Positions 51,383-61,946 of a stretch of DNA of 64,000 nucleotides are shown piece after piece. The stretch lies in assembly GCA_018266555.1 (NCBI GenBank), contig JAFEAF010000018.1, forward strand, positions 17,932 to 81,931. Reading direction: 5' to 3'. The notes under the pieces were generated by a model. That model was not told where the DNA came from. It worked only from the letters and a program-made list of their open reading frames with translations, and made no database searches. Every line of letters begins with the position of its first letter. The first letter of the stretch is position 1. A program made the position numbers and the translations under genes. Source of the DNA: Bacteroidota bacterium. GTDB lineage: Bacteria; Bacteroidota; Bacteroidia; Chitinophagales; Chitinophagaceae.

Positions 51383-51480
51383 TTTGAAACAGAATATTGG
51401 CTTAACAAAATTTGAGGCAAATTGAATTAGCTTACACAGAGTTTGATAAACGGATTGCCAGGATTTTAGGTAGTAAGTCA

Positions 51481-51526
51481 ATAAAAAAACATCCCGATTT
51501 AAATAGAATCGGGATGTTTTTTTAAA
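51481..51526. terminator. Bidirectional intrinsic terminator between the TlpA-like gene and susD
   Basis: Arms AACATCCCGATT and AATCGGGATGTT (12 bp) with loop TAAATAG, flanked by an A run on the left and a T run on the right, so it can stop transcription from both sides. Confidence 0.85.
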
Positions 51527-51539
51527 AGAAAGGATATGA

Positions 51540-53018
51540 TCAGTTATCTGTACATAAATGATTTAATGAAAGCTCATTGAATGAAATTGGCCAAATGTAA
51601 CCTGCATCTGATGGCGATTTTGAAGGTGCAATTCCTTTGGCAGGAATAGTCTGCAATAATCTCATCAGATCAATATTACGAATTCCTTCTCCCAGGAACT
51701 CAATTGTTCTTTCCTTTAATATTGCATTTATCAGATCTGTTGGAGTAGCAAAATCTCCAACTGAGAAAGTTGTGGAAGCATCAGATCTGTTGCGAACAGC
51801 ATTCAATAAAGCTACTGCTTGTGCATCGACTGTGTTAGTTGATCGAACACGGGCTTCAGCTAAATTCAGCAGTACTTCAGCGTAACGAATTACCGGCACA
51901 TAATCCGTGTAAGGGCTTGGAGCAGCATATTTCACTAACCAGTTTTTAGTACCCCCTGGTTTGATAAATAACCGGCGTTTGTCACTTGCTGTCCAGCCCG
52001 CATCCGAAATTATGCCATTAGGATTCAATGAAAATTCACCATTACCAACACCGCCTTGTGATGCGGGGGGCGAAAAGTAATAAGCCAATTGGTTTTGTGC
52101 TCCCGGATAATCACCTACGGTAGTTGTCATCGGCATGGATAAAATTGATTCAGTTGTGGTGTATGGGGAAATAAACACTTTTGTAATATCTGCCTGTAAA
52201 GCAAAAGGAACACCGGTTGGAGCTGTGAAAGGTGCAGTTGCACTGACAATTTTGTTGGCTTCAGTAATAACAGAACTGTAGTTCTGCATAGTTAAATACA
52301 CCCTGGTTTTTAATGCAATAGCCGTGTTGCGATGTGCACGGGTAGTCCTGTTATATGCCTGTGTGCCTCCTGAAGGATAGTCCATCGGTAAACCTGCTTC
52401 GGCATCATTAAGATCTTTCAGAATCTGTGTGTAAACATCCGAAACAGAACTTCTAACCAGGTCTGAAAAGCCAGCACCTTTTATTGCTGTCAGCCTTAAA
52501 GGGACACCAGGCTTACTTCCATTACCATCTGCAAATGGTCTTGCATAATATTCCAATAAATTATAATAGCATATTGCTCTTATCAGTTTCGCTTCTGCTA
52601 TATAATTATTGGCTGCTGCACCTGCAACAGCAGACCCTCCGGATGCCATACCCTCTAAGAAGACATTACAACTATTGATAGTATAATAAGCCTGGCCCCA
52701 AAGTCCAGTAATTGCTGTAGCACTGTTTGTTGGATTTCCAAACCAAACGTCAGACCCAGTTACAAGATTTTGTGTTTCATTGATAAACTGATCTCCTTTT
52801 ATATCTCCATAGATTACTCCTCTTCCCCCGTAAAATGCACCACTTTTTAATGCACCATATAATGCGAGAACCTGTGATTGGATCCTGGAAAGAGTACTAA
52901 AAGCTGAGACATCTGCAACTGAGGTTTGCGGGATAGGATATAATTGATCCTTGTGGCAGGAAGAAACAAATATTGTTCCCGTTCCTGCAATTAATAAATA
53001 TTTTAAAATCTTTTTCAT
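51540..53018 (-). CDS. SusD/RagB family nutrient-binding lipoprotein
   Basis: 492 residues from ATG 53018, which opens the lipoprotein signal MKKILKYLLIAGTGTIFVSS with Cys21 following. The longer frame would overlap susC. SusD-like TPR fold: IRAICYYNLLEYYARPFADG, the conserved domain VPVIRYAEVLLNLAEARVRS, and RNIDLMRLLQTIPA near the end. It caps a SusC porin on the outer membrane and delivers a ligand. It lies 25 bp downstream of susC. No hydrolase, sigma or anti-sigma gene is adjacent, so the substrate is not given by context. Confidence 0.93.
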   Translation of the reverse strand: MKKILKYLLIAGTGTIFVSSCHKDQLYPIPQTSVADVSAFSTLSRIQSQVLALYGALKSGAFYGGRGVIYGDIKGDQFINETQNLVTGSDVWFGNPTNSATAITGLWGQAYYTINSCNVFLEGMASGGSAVAGAAANNYIAEAKLIRAICYYNLLEYYARPFADGNGSKPGVPLRLTAIKGAGFSDLVRSSVSDVYTQILKDLNDAEAGLPMDYPSGGTQAYNRTTRAHRNTAIALKTRVYLTMQNYSSVITEANKIVSATAPFTAPTGVPFALQADITKVFISPYTTTESILSMPMTTTVGDYPGAQNQLAYYFSPPASQGGVGNGEFSLNPNGIISDAGWTASDKRRLFIKPGGTKNWLVKYAAPSPYTDYVPVIRYAEVLLNLAEARVRSTNTVDAQAVALLNAVRNRSDASTTFSVGDFATPTDLINAILKERTIEFLGEGIRNIDLMRLLQTIPAKGIAPSKSPSDAGYIWPISFNELSLNHLCTDN

Positions 53019-53043
53019 TATTCTCTTTTTTTTATTCAAAAAA

Positions 53044-56000
53044 TTAGAAACTGATATTGATACCGGCAATAACTGTTCTTGCATTACCAGCAGTGTTTCT
53101 GTCAACACCTTGCCCGGAAGTAGAGTTTCCATTCGAAGAAACTTCAGGATCGGGACCGGGATATTTTGTCATGATCAGCAGATTTTGCCCGCTGAGGTAG
53201 ATCCTAAGATTACTGAGTTTTGCTTTAGAAACAATTGATTTGGGCAAAGTATAACTCAAAGTAAGTGACTTCAGTTTTACAAAGTCACCTTTGAATACAT
53301 TAATATCAAGAGGTATTGCCGAACCGTTAGATACGTTATCGTTATATACAGGCCTTGCATATTTTTTATTGATGTCTCCTTTAGCAGACCAAGCATCTGT
53401 TAATACATCGGTCGCATTATTCCACCAGCGTTGATCATGTAGACCTGCATTGGTGCCGTAATAAATATAGTACCCTAACTGGTAAGTAAACTGGAAGTCG
53501 AGTTGAAATTGTTTGTAGGTTACTGTATTATTCCAACCACCTATCTGTTTTGGAATAGCATTGGCATACATGACAGCATCATTTGCAGCATTAATAGCAG
53601 TACCACTTTTAGGACTTACATATTGTGTTTTTCCATCTGGTGTTGTAGAATATTGATAAGTACCTGCAGAAGCTCTCGATAAATAGCCAAAATAAACAGG
53701 TGTACCTGCAGAATTGATAAAGATCCTTTTTCCTGTAGTAGGATCAACACCTCCTGTACGGACAACCCACAAATAACCTAAAGAGTACCCTACCATTGTT
53801 TGGTTAACTGTTTCCAGGCCTGCAGTTCCTGTTTGAATTACAGATAAACCAGGAGCCAGTGCAGTTACTTCGTTTTTGTTGCTACTAAAAGTAAAACTGG
53901 TATTCCAGGAAAAGTCCTTTTTATTAAGAACCATAGCATCTAAAGATATTTCTACTCCTTTGTTATACATTGATCCAACATTTTGAGGTGGATTGCTTGG
54001 TAAGCCTGTAGAAGGAGCTTGTGGCACATAAAGAATCAGGCCATCAATATTGTTTTTATAATAAGAAAACGTTCCTGTAAGCCTTTCTTTGAATAAACCA
54101 AACGAAAAACCGATATCAGTTTTCTTACTTGTTTCCCATTTAAGATTGGGATTTCCTACTGAAGAGAAAGTCAGGGTTGATGCGCCTCCATACAAACCAG
54201 AACCAAATGTTGAGTATGGAGTGTAATCACCAATTCCTGCAATATTTCCAACCTTTCCGTAGCTTCCTCTAAGCCTGAAGCTGCTGAAAACCTTATTCAA
54301 ACCGGCTTCAGACCAAAAATTTTCTTTGTTTATATCCCATCCTGCGCTGGCTCCCCAGAATACTCCTTTTTTCTGGCCAAGTGCAGAATATTCATCCTGG
54401 CGAATATTGCCCTGCACATAATATTTCCTGTTGAAATTATATTCAAGCCGTCCAAAAGTGGATAGCATATAGTTTTCACCATAACCCATCCCTGCAGGGT
54501 TATTATTGACCCATCCTGCCTGAATTACATCGTAAGCAAGGTCGGATAAGCCCTGACGGTTAATACCGGCGCTAAGTGTTGTACGTCTCCTTTGCTCGTT
54601 TCCAATCAATACGGTTACGTTATGTTTTGTAGCAAACGTATAATCAAATTGTGCAGTATTATCCCAAAGCATTGTTTTATACCTGGTAGACCATGCAGAA
54701 GAATACCCGTTGTAACTATAACCATCGCCGGTGAATGGGTTCCAGAACAAATCATTGTCCACAAATAAATAATCTATGCTATACAGACTTTTTAAAGTGA
54801 CCCATTTTACCGGTTTTAATTGAATGTAAGCACTGGATTGAATATGGTTCATTTCGCTATTTGAACGATTCATATCCAGTCCGGGAACAGGATTAAAATA
54901 AGATAAACTTGCAATGCCTTTGATATTCGAGCTTCCTATGGCAGATCCATTGATATTATAGCTGCCGTCGTTATTATAAGGGGAAATGATCGGGGGCAAA
55001 ACAATTGCTAAACGACCTAAACCGGCTGTATTAAATGCTTCTCCACTTAAGGAACCGGATGAAGTTGCTGATAAATTTTTTTCATTTGAATAAGCTGCTT
55101 TGATTCCAACGCTCAGGTAAGCGTTTACTTTTGTATCACCATTAAACAACACATTTAATCGCTGAAAATTGTTTTGTTTAATGATACCTTGCTGTGAAGT
55201 ATACCCTGAAGAAAAATAATATGTGGAGGCATCATTTCCACCCGATATGTTTACTGAATGACTATGAGAAAATCCTTGCCTGTATACATAGTTACTCCAT
55301 TTTGTATCTATAGGGTTTCCATCAGGGCCATTAATACTGTTATAGCTTACAGTAGTTGATGCCAGCCCCAGGGCAGTTGCATCTGCATTATAATTTGCAA
55401 TTGCTGATGTTTTAAATGAAAGATACTGTGAAGCATTAAGAACTTTAGGTAAGCGGGTTACTTGGTTGAACCCAACCCAACCATCATAATTGACCTTCGC
55501 TTTTCCCGGTCTTCCTTTTTTGGTGGTAATAAATACAACTCCATTAGCAGCACTACTACCATAGATTGCGGTTGCTGCAGCATCTTTAGCAATATCAATG
55601 CTTTCAATGTCATTTACATTTATACTAGCCAATGCGTTACCACCGGCATTTGTTCCACTGTAGTCACCAGCGTAAGTTGGAACTCCATCTATAACTATCA
55701 GGGGATAAGAGCTTTGGGAAATTGAGTTAGTACCCCGGATTCTGAAAATAGGGGGGCTATTCAAAACCCCGTTAGGCATTGTAATCTGCACACCCGGTGC
55801 TCGTCCTGCCAATGCCTGATCAAAACTTTGTACCGGCTTTTCTGACAGTTCACTTCCTTTGATAGATGCAATGTTACCGGTAACTTCTTTTTTTCTTTGA
55901 GTACCATAACCTACGACCACCACTTCAGACAAGGTTTTGTCTTCAGGATGTAATGTAGCATTCAATACTGTTTCATTTCCAATCTGCATTTCTACAGTGA

Positions 56001-56235
56001 TCATATTCACTGAAGAAAAAATTAACGCTTTTGCATTAGAAGGAACAACGATGGAATAAGTACCATCGGATTTGGTGGCGATACCAGAGTTTGTACCCTT
56101 GATTAGTACCGATGCGTTGACAAGGGGGTTCCCCTTGTCATCTGTTACCTTGCCTGTGATAGTCTTTTGTGCCCACAGCGAACCTGTAAAAAACACAATC
56201 CCCATCAGGAGAAAGAACAATTTTCTCATGTGCAT
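53044..56235 (-). CDS. SusC/RagA family TonB-dependent transporter
   Basis: 1063 residues, ATG 56235 with an alternative ATG two codons later. Signal peptide, then a carboxypeptidase-regulatory-like domain (about 22-95; KTITGKVTDDKGNPLVNASV), the TonB-box-like segment LSEVVVVGYGTQRKKEVTGN, the plug (about 115-230; AATAIYGSSAANGVVFITTK) and a 22-strand barrel ending with VIAGINISF. It takes up oligosaccharides, glycopeptides or other large nutrients through energy from TonB. It is upstream of susD in one operon, preceded by 228 bp of non-coding sequence with only weak -7-like matches. Confidence 0.95.
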   Translation of the reverse strand: MHMRKLFFLLMGIVFFTGSLWAQKTITGKVTDDKGNPLVNASVLIKGTNSGIATKSDGTYSIVVPSNAKALIFSSVNMITVEMQIGNETVLNATLHPEDKTLSEVVVVGYGTQRKKEVTGNIASIKGSELSEKPVQSFDQALAGRAPGVQITMPNGVLNSPPIFRIRGTNSISQSSYPLIVIDGVPTYAGDYSGTNAGGNALASINVNDIESIDIAKDAAATAIYGSSAANGVVFITTKKGRPGKAKVNYDGWVGFNQVTRLPKVLNASQYLSFKTSAIANYNADATALGLASTTVSYNSINGPDGNPIDTKWSNYVYRQGFSHSHSVNISGGNDASTYYFSSGYTSQQGIIKQNNFQRLNVLFNGDTKVNAYLSVGIKAAYSNEKNLSATSSGSLSGEAFNTAGLGRLAIVLPPIISPYNNDGSYNINGSAIGSSNIKGIASLSYFNPVPGLDMNRSNSEMNHIQSSAYIQLKPVKWVTLKSLYSIDYLFVDNDLFWNPFTGDGYSYNGYSSAWSTRYKTMLWDNTAQFDYTFATKHNVTVLIGNEQRRRTTLSAGINRQGLSDLAYDVIQAGWVNNNPAGMGYGENYMLSTFGRLEYNFNRKYYVQGNIRQDEYSALGQKKGVFWGASAGWDINKENFWSEAGLNKVFSSFRLRGSYGKVGNIAGIGDYTPYSTFGSGLYGGASTLTFSSVGNPNLKWETSKKTDIGFSFGLFKERLTGTFSYYKNNIDGLILYVPQAPSTGLPSNPPQNVGSMYNKGVEISLDAMVLNKKDFSWNTSFTFSSNKNEVTALAPGLSVIQTGTAGLETVNQTMVGYSLGYLWVVRTGGVDPTTGKRIFINSAGTPVYFGYLSRASAGTYQYSTTPDGKTQYVSPKSGTAINAANDAVMYANAIPKQIGGWNNTVTYKQFQLDFQFTYQLGYYIYYGTNAGLHDQRWWNNATDVLTDAWSAKGDINKKYARPVYNDNVSNGSAIPLDINVFKGDFVKLKSLTLSYTLPKSIVSKAKLSNLRIYLSGQNLLIMTKYPGPDPEVSSNGNSTSGQGVDRNTAGNARTVIAGINISF

Positions 56236-56463
56236 TAGTTTTTAAGTGATAAAAAAATATAAATCATTTCATAGCATACGGAATAACAAAAAGATATTAC
56301 AAGCAATAATATCAAAAAAACAGATTAAATGAATTTTTGACGATTATTTTAATGCCTGTCATATAGTTTTGTCGGGATCAAAGCCAATAGTTATCATAGA
56401 ACCGAACGTTAAATATATAACTTCATTTTAAAAAAGACAATGATTTAAAGTGATTTGCTGCTT

Positions 56464-58806
56464 TTAAGCGACCCGTCTTTTATTTTTAAAACTTCCGATA
56501 CTTATCAGCAATGCAGGAAGCAATATCAGGTTGGTTAATGTAGCCGTGATCAGTGTTAAAGACGTAAGCCAGCCCAAAGCCTGAGTGCCGCCAAATCCGC
56601 TGAAACAAAAAATGATAAACCCTGCTATCAGGACAAACGAAGTATAAATAATACTAATGCCTGTGCTGTGTATGGTAGCAATCACCGTTTGTTTCATATT
56701 ATAATTGTGTTGCGGTAATTCCTGCTTGTAGTTTACCAAAAACCGGATCGTCACATCAATGGCAATGCCTAATGCTACACTAAAGACTAAAACAGTGGAA
56801 GGTTTTAACCGGACTCCCACCCAACCCATCACCCCGGCTGTAATTACCAATGGAATAATATTGGGGATAAGAGAACAAACCAGAATTCGAACAGAACGAA
56901 ACAGGTATAACATGCAAAGTGCAATAAACAGAAATGCCCAGAAAATACTTTCTTTTAAACCGTTGATGATGTAAATACTTCCGGTAAGAAAAGTAACGCT
57001 GGTGCCGGTCAGCGTCACTTCGTATTTTGATGTATCTGTACCGAATAATTGATTAGCTTTTGTTTGTATGGTATCGAGGATAAAAGGTAAACGCCTGGTA
57101 CCGACATCAGCCATATTTACACTGATTCTTGCTTCTTGTTTACTGCTGTCCATAAAACTGGTAACCAGTTTTGCCAGTGAATTTTTTGTTTCTGAAGAAT
57201 CTCCATGAAAATTCAGGTATTGCTGCATGGCAGGCAGATCAAACGCAGTGGGCATGGAATAATGGGCGCTGTCTCCATCAAAGAAAGCTTGTTTTGCAAA
57301 TTTTAATCCTTCAATAATACTTAATGGTCTCGCTATTCCCGGAATAGAAGCAATAAAGTCCGACAGCGAATCAATTTTATTCAGGTTGTTCAGGTTGCGG
57401 GATATGCCATATTTTTTCTTCGTATCCACCACAATTTCCAAAGGCATCACTCCTTTAAAGTTTTTTTCAAAAAATTTCAGATCGGTATAAAGTTTATCTG
57501 ATTTTGGAATATCATCCAGAATAAATCCTTCTGTCTTTAACCGAAACATTCCGGCAACACCAGCCGCAACCATGCAGGTAGTGATGATATAAATAAGTTT
57601 GCGATGGTTCAGCGACCATCTTTCCAGCCTGCCTAACCAGCGGTTCAAACCCGGGTTGTCCAGGTATTTTGTATGCCGAGTCTTTGGTTTCGGTAAAAAA
57701 CTAAGCACAGAAGGAATTAAAATCAGTGAAATAAAAAATAAAGCTATGATGTTGATTCCAGCAACCACACCAAATTCTTTCAGCACCTGGCTTCTGGTCA
57801 ATGCAAATACAGCGAAACCAATAGCTGCGGAAAGATTGCAGAAGAGCGTGACGACTCCCATCCGTTCCACCATTTTTATCAATGCTTTCTTTTTATCGCC
57901 GGTATCGTTATATGCCGTGTGATATTTATTCAGAAAATAAATACAATTCGGAATCCCGATCACAACCACCAGAGGAGGAATGAGCGCTGTAAGTAATGTA
58001 ATTTTATAACCCAACAATTCCATAGTGCCCAGGCTCCAAAGCACTCCGAAGATCATTACAGATAAAGAAAGCAGCATGGAGCCAATGGATCGGAAAAATA
58101 AAAGCAGAATCACTGCTGATAAGATTACGGACGCCATAAGGAACAAACGCATTTCATCTGCTATTCGTGTAGAAAGCTCTGTACGGATAAAGGGCAGGCC
58201 GCTCAGATGCACGTCAATATTATTGGATGTGCCAAAGGCATTGGCAAAACGGACAATACCGCCGACAACTCCATTTCGTTTATCCGAGTTTAAAACATTT
58301 TTATTGATATGAACTCCCATCATCCAAACATTAGAGTCAGGATTGTACAACAGGCCCCTGTAAAATGGAAGGCTCAGGAAGATTTTTTTACAACTGTCAA
58401 TTTCTGTTTGTGTGAGTGAGCTCTCGGGAAAAACTATTTCAGCATTTAATTTTTCTTCACCGGGAACTTTTACCAGGTTTACTGCGGACGGCACAGAAAT
58501 GACGTCTTCAACTCCATTTATTTTTTTCAGATTCCGGTATAGTGTGGCATAAGCATTAAACAGATTTTGTTCAAAAAAGTTTTTTGACTGAATGCCTATC
58601 ACCAACAGGTTGCCATCTTCACCAAATTTCTTTTTAAATTCCTGGTACGCCTTGTATTTGGGATGATCTACCGGAATAGCTTTAGTTAATTCATTGCTCA
58701 GCTCCACCTTGCTTCCTTTGTAAGCCAGGAATGCTGTAACGACCGCCAATATGAATAATAATAATATCCTGTATTTAAGTATGATCTGTCCGAGGTTACG
58801 CCACAT
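56464..58806 (-). CDS. RND superfamily (MMPL-type) exporter
   Basis: About 780 residues from ATG 58806. A TTG at 58860 is in frame but MWRNLGQIILKYRILLLFIL is a clean first membrane segment. Twelve membrane segments in two halves with two large periplasmic loops (about 45-215 and 435-610); each sterol-sensing-like domain repeats LLTALIPPLVVVIGIPNCIY and ALGIAIDVTIRFLVNYKQEL. The Asp in the second half (IAIDVT) is at the proton-relay position. The family (MMPL, HpnN) exports lipids such as hopanoids or polyketides, energised by protons. It is divergent from porZ. Confidence 0.85.
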   Translation of the reverse strand: MWRNLGQIILKYRILLLFILAVVTAFLAYKGSKVELSNELTKAIPVDHPKYKAYQEFKKKFGEDGNLLVIGIQSKNFFEQNLFNAYATLYRNLKKINGVEDVISVPSAVNLVKVPGEEKLNAEIVFPESSLTQTEIDSCKKIFLSLPFYRGLLYNPDSNVWMMGVHINKNVLNSDKRNGVVGGIVRFANAFGTSNNIDVHLSGLPFIRTELSTRIADEMRLFLMASVILSAVILLLFFRSIGSMLLSLSVMIFGVLWSLGTMELLGYKITLLTALIPPLVVVIGIPNCIYFLNKYHTAYNDTGDKKKALIKMVERMGVVTLFCNLSAAIGFAVFALTRSQVLKEFGVVAGINIIALFFISLILIPSVLSFLPKPKTRHTKYLDNPGLNRWLGRLERWSLNHRKLIYIITTCMVAAGVAGMFRLKTEGFILDDIPKSDKLYTDLKFFEKNFKGVMPLEIVVDTKKKYGISRNLNNLNKIDSLSDFIASIPGIARPLSIIEGLKFAKQAFFDGDSAHYSMPTAFDLPAMQQYLNFHGDSSETKNSLAKLVTSFMDSSKQEARISVNMADVGTRRLPFILDTIQTKANQLFGTDTSKYEVTLTGTSVTFLTGSIYIINGLKESIFWAFLFIALCMLYLFRSVRILVCSLIPNIIPLVITAGVMGWVGVRLKPSTVLVFSVALGIAIDVTIRFLVNYKQELPQHNYNMKQTVIATIHSTGISIIYTSFVLIAGFIIFCFSGFGGTQALGWLTSLTLITATLTNLILLPALLISIGSFKNKRRVA

Positions 58807-58882
58807 ATTTACTCCATTTTTATCTATGCAGAATCGCAAAGAAACGGAAAAAATAAGCAACTGTCCATTTGATTGATTACGA

Positions 58883-58890
58883 TAAATTTG
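58883..58890 (+). promoter_or_regulatory. -7 promoter box directly before porZ
   Basis: TAAATTTG, exact TAnnTTTG, ends 4 bp before the GTG start at 58895. The mRNA should be nearly leaderless. Confidence 0.55.
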
Positions 58891-58894
58891 AGCT

Positions 58895-61192
58895 GTGAAA
58901 TATTGGTATTTTATATTACTTTTTTCCTTTCTGAAAAATGCTGAAGCACAACTGCAGCCAATCGGCGAATGGAGAGAACATTTGCCTTACAACAGCGCTA
59001 TTGATGTGACGGCTGATGATCAAACAATTTATTGCGCTACTCCATATAGTTTATTTACTGTGGATACCCGTGATAATTCAATTGAACGAATGAGCCGCAT
59101 GACCGGCCTCAGCGAAACAGGTATTAGCGCTATACAATATAACGGCATCAATAAAAAGCTTTTCATCGCCTACAGCAACAGCAATATTGATATTATTTAC
59201 CATAACGATATTTATAACATTCCCGATATAAAAAGGGATAATGTGATTGGAGATAAAACCATTTACAATATTTATACGTTGGGAAATAATTACTATCTGT
59301 CAACAGGGCTTGGTGTTATCGTCATTGATGGCGATAAATATGAAGTAAAAGATTCCTGGCTTATTGGCAATAATGGAAACCAGGTAAAAGTAAATGGCAT
59401 TACCAGTGATGCAACATTTTTTTATGCAGCTACCAATGAAGGGCTGAAGAAGGCGCCGGTTAACGCACCTGATCTTTCCCATTATACCAATTGGCAACTG
59501 ATGAGCGGAGCCAGTGGTTTATCACTAAGTGCTTGTAAAAATGTAATGAACCTGCAGGGAAAAATTATTGCCGAACAAAATGATTCGCTTTTTTCATGGG
59601 ATGGAAACAATTGGTCGTTATTGTTTGCCGATGGCGAGCCAATCGTCAGCAGCAATGTATCGGAAAATAAGACTTTACTCTGCCAACGATTCCCAAATGG
59701 CAGCAGCAAAGTAACCGTTTTGAATCCCGATGGAACAGTTGCCAGAACTTTAGCGCAGCCCACCGTGATTTCTTTTCCCAGAAAAGCAATTCTTTTTCAA
59801 AACGATCCCTGGATTGCAGATCAGTTTGGCGGATTATCACATTTCAGATCTTCTTCGTTTGAACAATACAAGCCCAATTCGCCTGAAGGCACGGCAAGCG
59901 GGGAGATGACTGTTTACAATAATGTTTTTTATGCAACCGCCGGCGAAGTGAACGATGCCTGGAATTATCAGTACAACGGAAATGGCATTTATATTTTTAA
60001 AGAAGATGAATGGACAAACTTTAACCGGTTTCATTTTCCACAACTTGATTCCATGCTTGATTTTATTGCGATTGCTATTGATCCACGTGATGAAACAGTC
60101 TGGGCCGGTTCCTACGGCGGTGGATTATTGCATATTAAAAATGATCAGTCATTCGAAATATTCAAACAAAATTCTCCAATAAGCGCCGCCATTGGTGATC
60201 CGACAAGTTATCGCATTGCCGGGCTTGCATTTGACACAGATAAAAATTTATGGATATCAAATTTTGGCGCAGCACAACCATTAGTGGTTAGGAAAAATGA
60301 CGGAAGCTGGAAAAGTTTTTCAACGCCATTTCTATTAAATCAAAATTCTCTCTCACAGATTATTATTGACGATAATAATTATAAATGGATTGTTTCGCCA
60401 ACTAATGGCAATGGGTTGATCTGTTATGATCATGGCGCATCTATTGATAATACCAATGACGACCGATGGAAATTATACAACTCAGGAGTGGGTAGCGGAA
60501 ATTTGCCTTCTAATAATGTACTCTGTATTGCAAAAGATAAAAATGGTTTTATTTGGGTGGGAACGAATAATGGTATTGGCGTCATTCAATGTCCGCAAGA
60601 TGCATTCAGTGTTTCAGCTTGTGATGCTGTATGGCCTGTGGTGCAGCAGGGAAATTTCGCCGGATATTTATTCCAGGGGCAGGAAGTGCGTAGCATTGCA
60701 GTAGATGGCGCTGACAGGAAATGGGTAGCAACTAAGAATGGGGTTTTTTTAATCAGTTCAGATGGAGAACAGGTGATTTACAATTTCACTGAAGACAACA
60801 GTCCGCTGCTGAGTAATGATGTAAAAAAAATTGCCATAGACGGGAAAACAGGTGAAGTATATTTTGCTACGTTTAAAGGCATTTGTTCATTCAGAAGTAC
60901 AGCTACCGAGGGAGGAGAAACTAATTCAAATGTGTTGGTGTTTCCGAATCCTGTTCCGCCGGATTATTCAGGTACTATCGGAATTCGTGGCCTGGTGAAT
61001 AATGCTATTGTAAAAATTACTGAACTGGATGGAAGGCTTGTCTATCAAACAAGGGCTTTGGGCGGTCAGGCAGTTTGGGATGGCAGAGATTATAAAGGAA
61101 GAAAAATTTCCAGCGGCATTTATCTTGTGTTGGTTAGCGATGATGGAAGAACGGAAAAGAAAGCGGCCAAAATAATTTTTATCAGTAAATGA
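58895..61192 (+). CDS. porZ: Type IX secretion attachment-complex protein PorZ
   Basis: 765 residues, GTG 58895. Signal peptide MKYWYFILLFSFLKNAEAQ. Two beta-propellers made of repeated blades (about 25-660; IGEWREHLPYNSAIDVTADD, DNNYKWIVSPTNGNGLICYD, DRKWVATKNGVFLISS) and a C-terminal T9SS-type sorting domain (about 680-765; VFPNPVPPDYSGTIGI, AVWDGRDYKGRKISSGIYLV). In Porphyromonas PorZ is in the attachment complex with PorU, PorV and PorQ, and links cargo to A-LPS. Presence of gldD/gldE elsewhere in the window supports a T9SS. recO follows after 7 bp, an arrangement typical of the phylum. Confidence 0.9.
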   Translation: MKYWYFILLFSFLKNAEAQLQPIGEWREHLPYNSAIDVTADDQTIYCATPYSLFTVDTRDNSIERMSRMTGLSETGISAIQYNGINKKLFIAYSNSNIDIIYHNDIYNIPDIKRDNVIGDKTIYNIYTLGNNYYLSTGLGVIVIDGDKYEVKDSWLIGNNGNQVKVNGITSDATFFYAATNEGLKKAPVNAPDLSHYTNWQLMSGASGLSLSACKNVMNLQGKIIAEQNDSLFSWDGNNWSLLFADGEPIVSSNVSENKTLLCQRFPNGSSKVTVLNPDGTVARTLAQPTVISFPRKAILFQNDPWIADQFGGLSHFRSSSFEQYKPNSPEGTASGEMTVYNNVFYATAGEVNDAWNYQYNGNGIYIFKEDEWTNFNRFHFPQLDSMLDFIAIAIDPRDETVWAGSYGGGLLHIKNDQSFEIFKQNSPISAAIGDPTSYRIAGLAFDTDKNLWISNFGAAQPLVVRKNDGSWKSFSTPFLLNQNSLSQIIIDDNNYKWIVSPTNGNGLICYDHGASIDNTNDDRWKLYNSGVGSGNLPSNNVLCIAKDKNGFIWVGTNNGIGVIQCPQDAFSVSACDAVWPVVQQGNFAGYLFQGQEVRSIAVDGADRKWVATKNGVFLISSDGEQVIYNFTEDNSPLLSNDVKKIAIDGKTGEVYFATFKGICSFRSTATEGGETNSNVLVFPNPVPPDYSGTIGIRGLVNNAIVKITELDGRLVYQTRALGGQAVWDGRDYKGRKISSGIYLVLVSDDGRTEKKAAKIIFISK

Positions 61193-61199
61193 TTTCCAA

Positions 61200-61946
61200 G
61201 TGTCGGGGCAGTTGCATAAAACAAAGGGCATCGTATTACGGTCGGTGAAATATGGTGAGACCAGTTTGGTGGTCGCCATATTTACAGAGGTTCTGGGGAT
61301 ACAGTCATATTTAGTTAATGGTGTTCGCACAACAACAAAGAAAGGAAGCGGCAAAGCCAACCTCTTTCAGCCATCAGCCATTTTAGATCTTGTGGTGTAT
61401 CATAATGAACTGAAAAATCTCAATCGCATTAAAGAATTCAAATGGCATCATATTTATCAGCATATTTTTTCAGATGTACGGAAAAATGCTGTGGTACTAT
61501 TTATGGTTGAGCTTTTGACCAAATGCCTGAAACAACCTGAAAATAATTCTGAGTTATTTCAATTTGCAGAAGATGCTTTTATTCATCTTGATGAGTCAGG
61601 AGAAACGGTTACTGCAAATTTCCCATTGTTTTTTGCCTTGCACCTACCTGTGTTTTTTGGTTTTCGCATTACAGATAATTATTCTACACAAATTCAATAT
61701 TTAGATTTACAGGAAGGAAGATTTGAATCCGAACAGCCACTGCATCTGCATTTTTTGGAAGGAAAACAGGCTGAAGTTTCTTCGCTTTTATTGAAAGTAA
61801 TGCAACCGGAAGAACTAGAGACAATTAAATTGAATCATGATTTTCGCCGTAATCTTTTAAATGCTTATGAAAGATACTACGCCTTGCATCTTCATGATTT
61901 TGGAACATTAAAGACATTGCCGGTGCTGAGAGAAATATTAAACTAA
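61200..61946 (+). CDS. recO: DNA repair protein RecO
   Basis: 248 residues, GTG 61200. N-terminal OB fold (MSGQLHKTKGIVLRSVKYGE, SYLVNGVRTTTKKGSGKANL) and a helical C-terminal part (about 85-245; VVLFMVELLTKCLKQPENNS). The zinc cysteines of some RecO proteins are absent, as in many Bacteroidota. RecO loads RecA on SSB-coated ssDNA with RecR. It is cotranscribed with porZ and converges on the amidohydrolase gene with a 9-bp overlap. Confidence 0.93.
   Translation: MSGQLHKTKGIVLRSVKYGETSLVVAIFTEVLGIQSYLVNGVRTTTKKGSGKANLFQPSAILDLVVYHNELKNLNRIKEFKWHHIYQHIFSDVRKNAVVLFMVELLTKCLKQPENNSELFQFAEDAFIHLDESGETVTANFPLFFALHLPVFFGFRITDNYSTQIQYLDLQEGRFESEQPLHLHFLEGKQAEVSSLLLKVMQPEELETIKLNHDFRRNLLNAYERYYALHLHDFGTLKTLPVLREILN

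Noticed and set aside
51540..56235. SusCD pair as part of a full polysaccharide-utilisation locus
   Set aside because: No glycoside hydrolase, polysaccharide lyase, sulfatase or ECF-sigma/anti-sigma gene is adjacent; flanks are a TlpA-like gene behind a terminator and an RND transporter.
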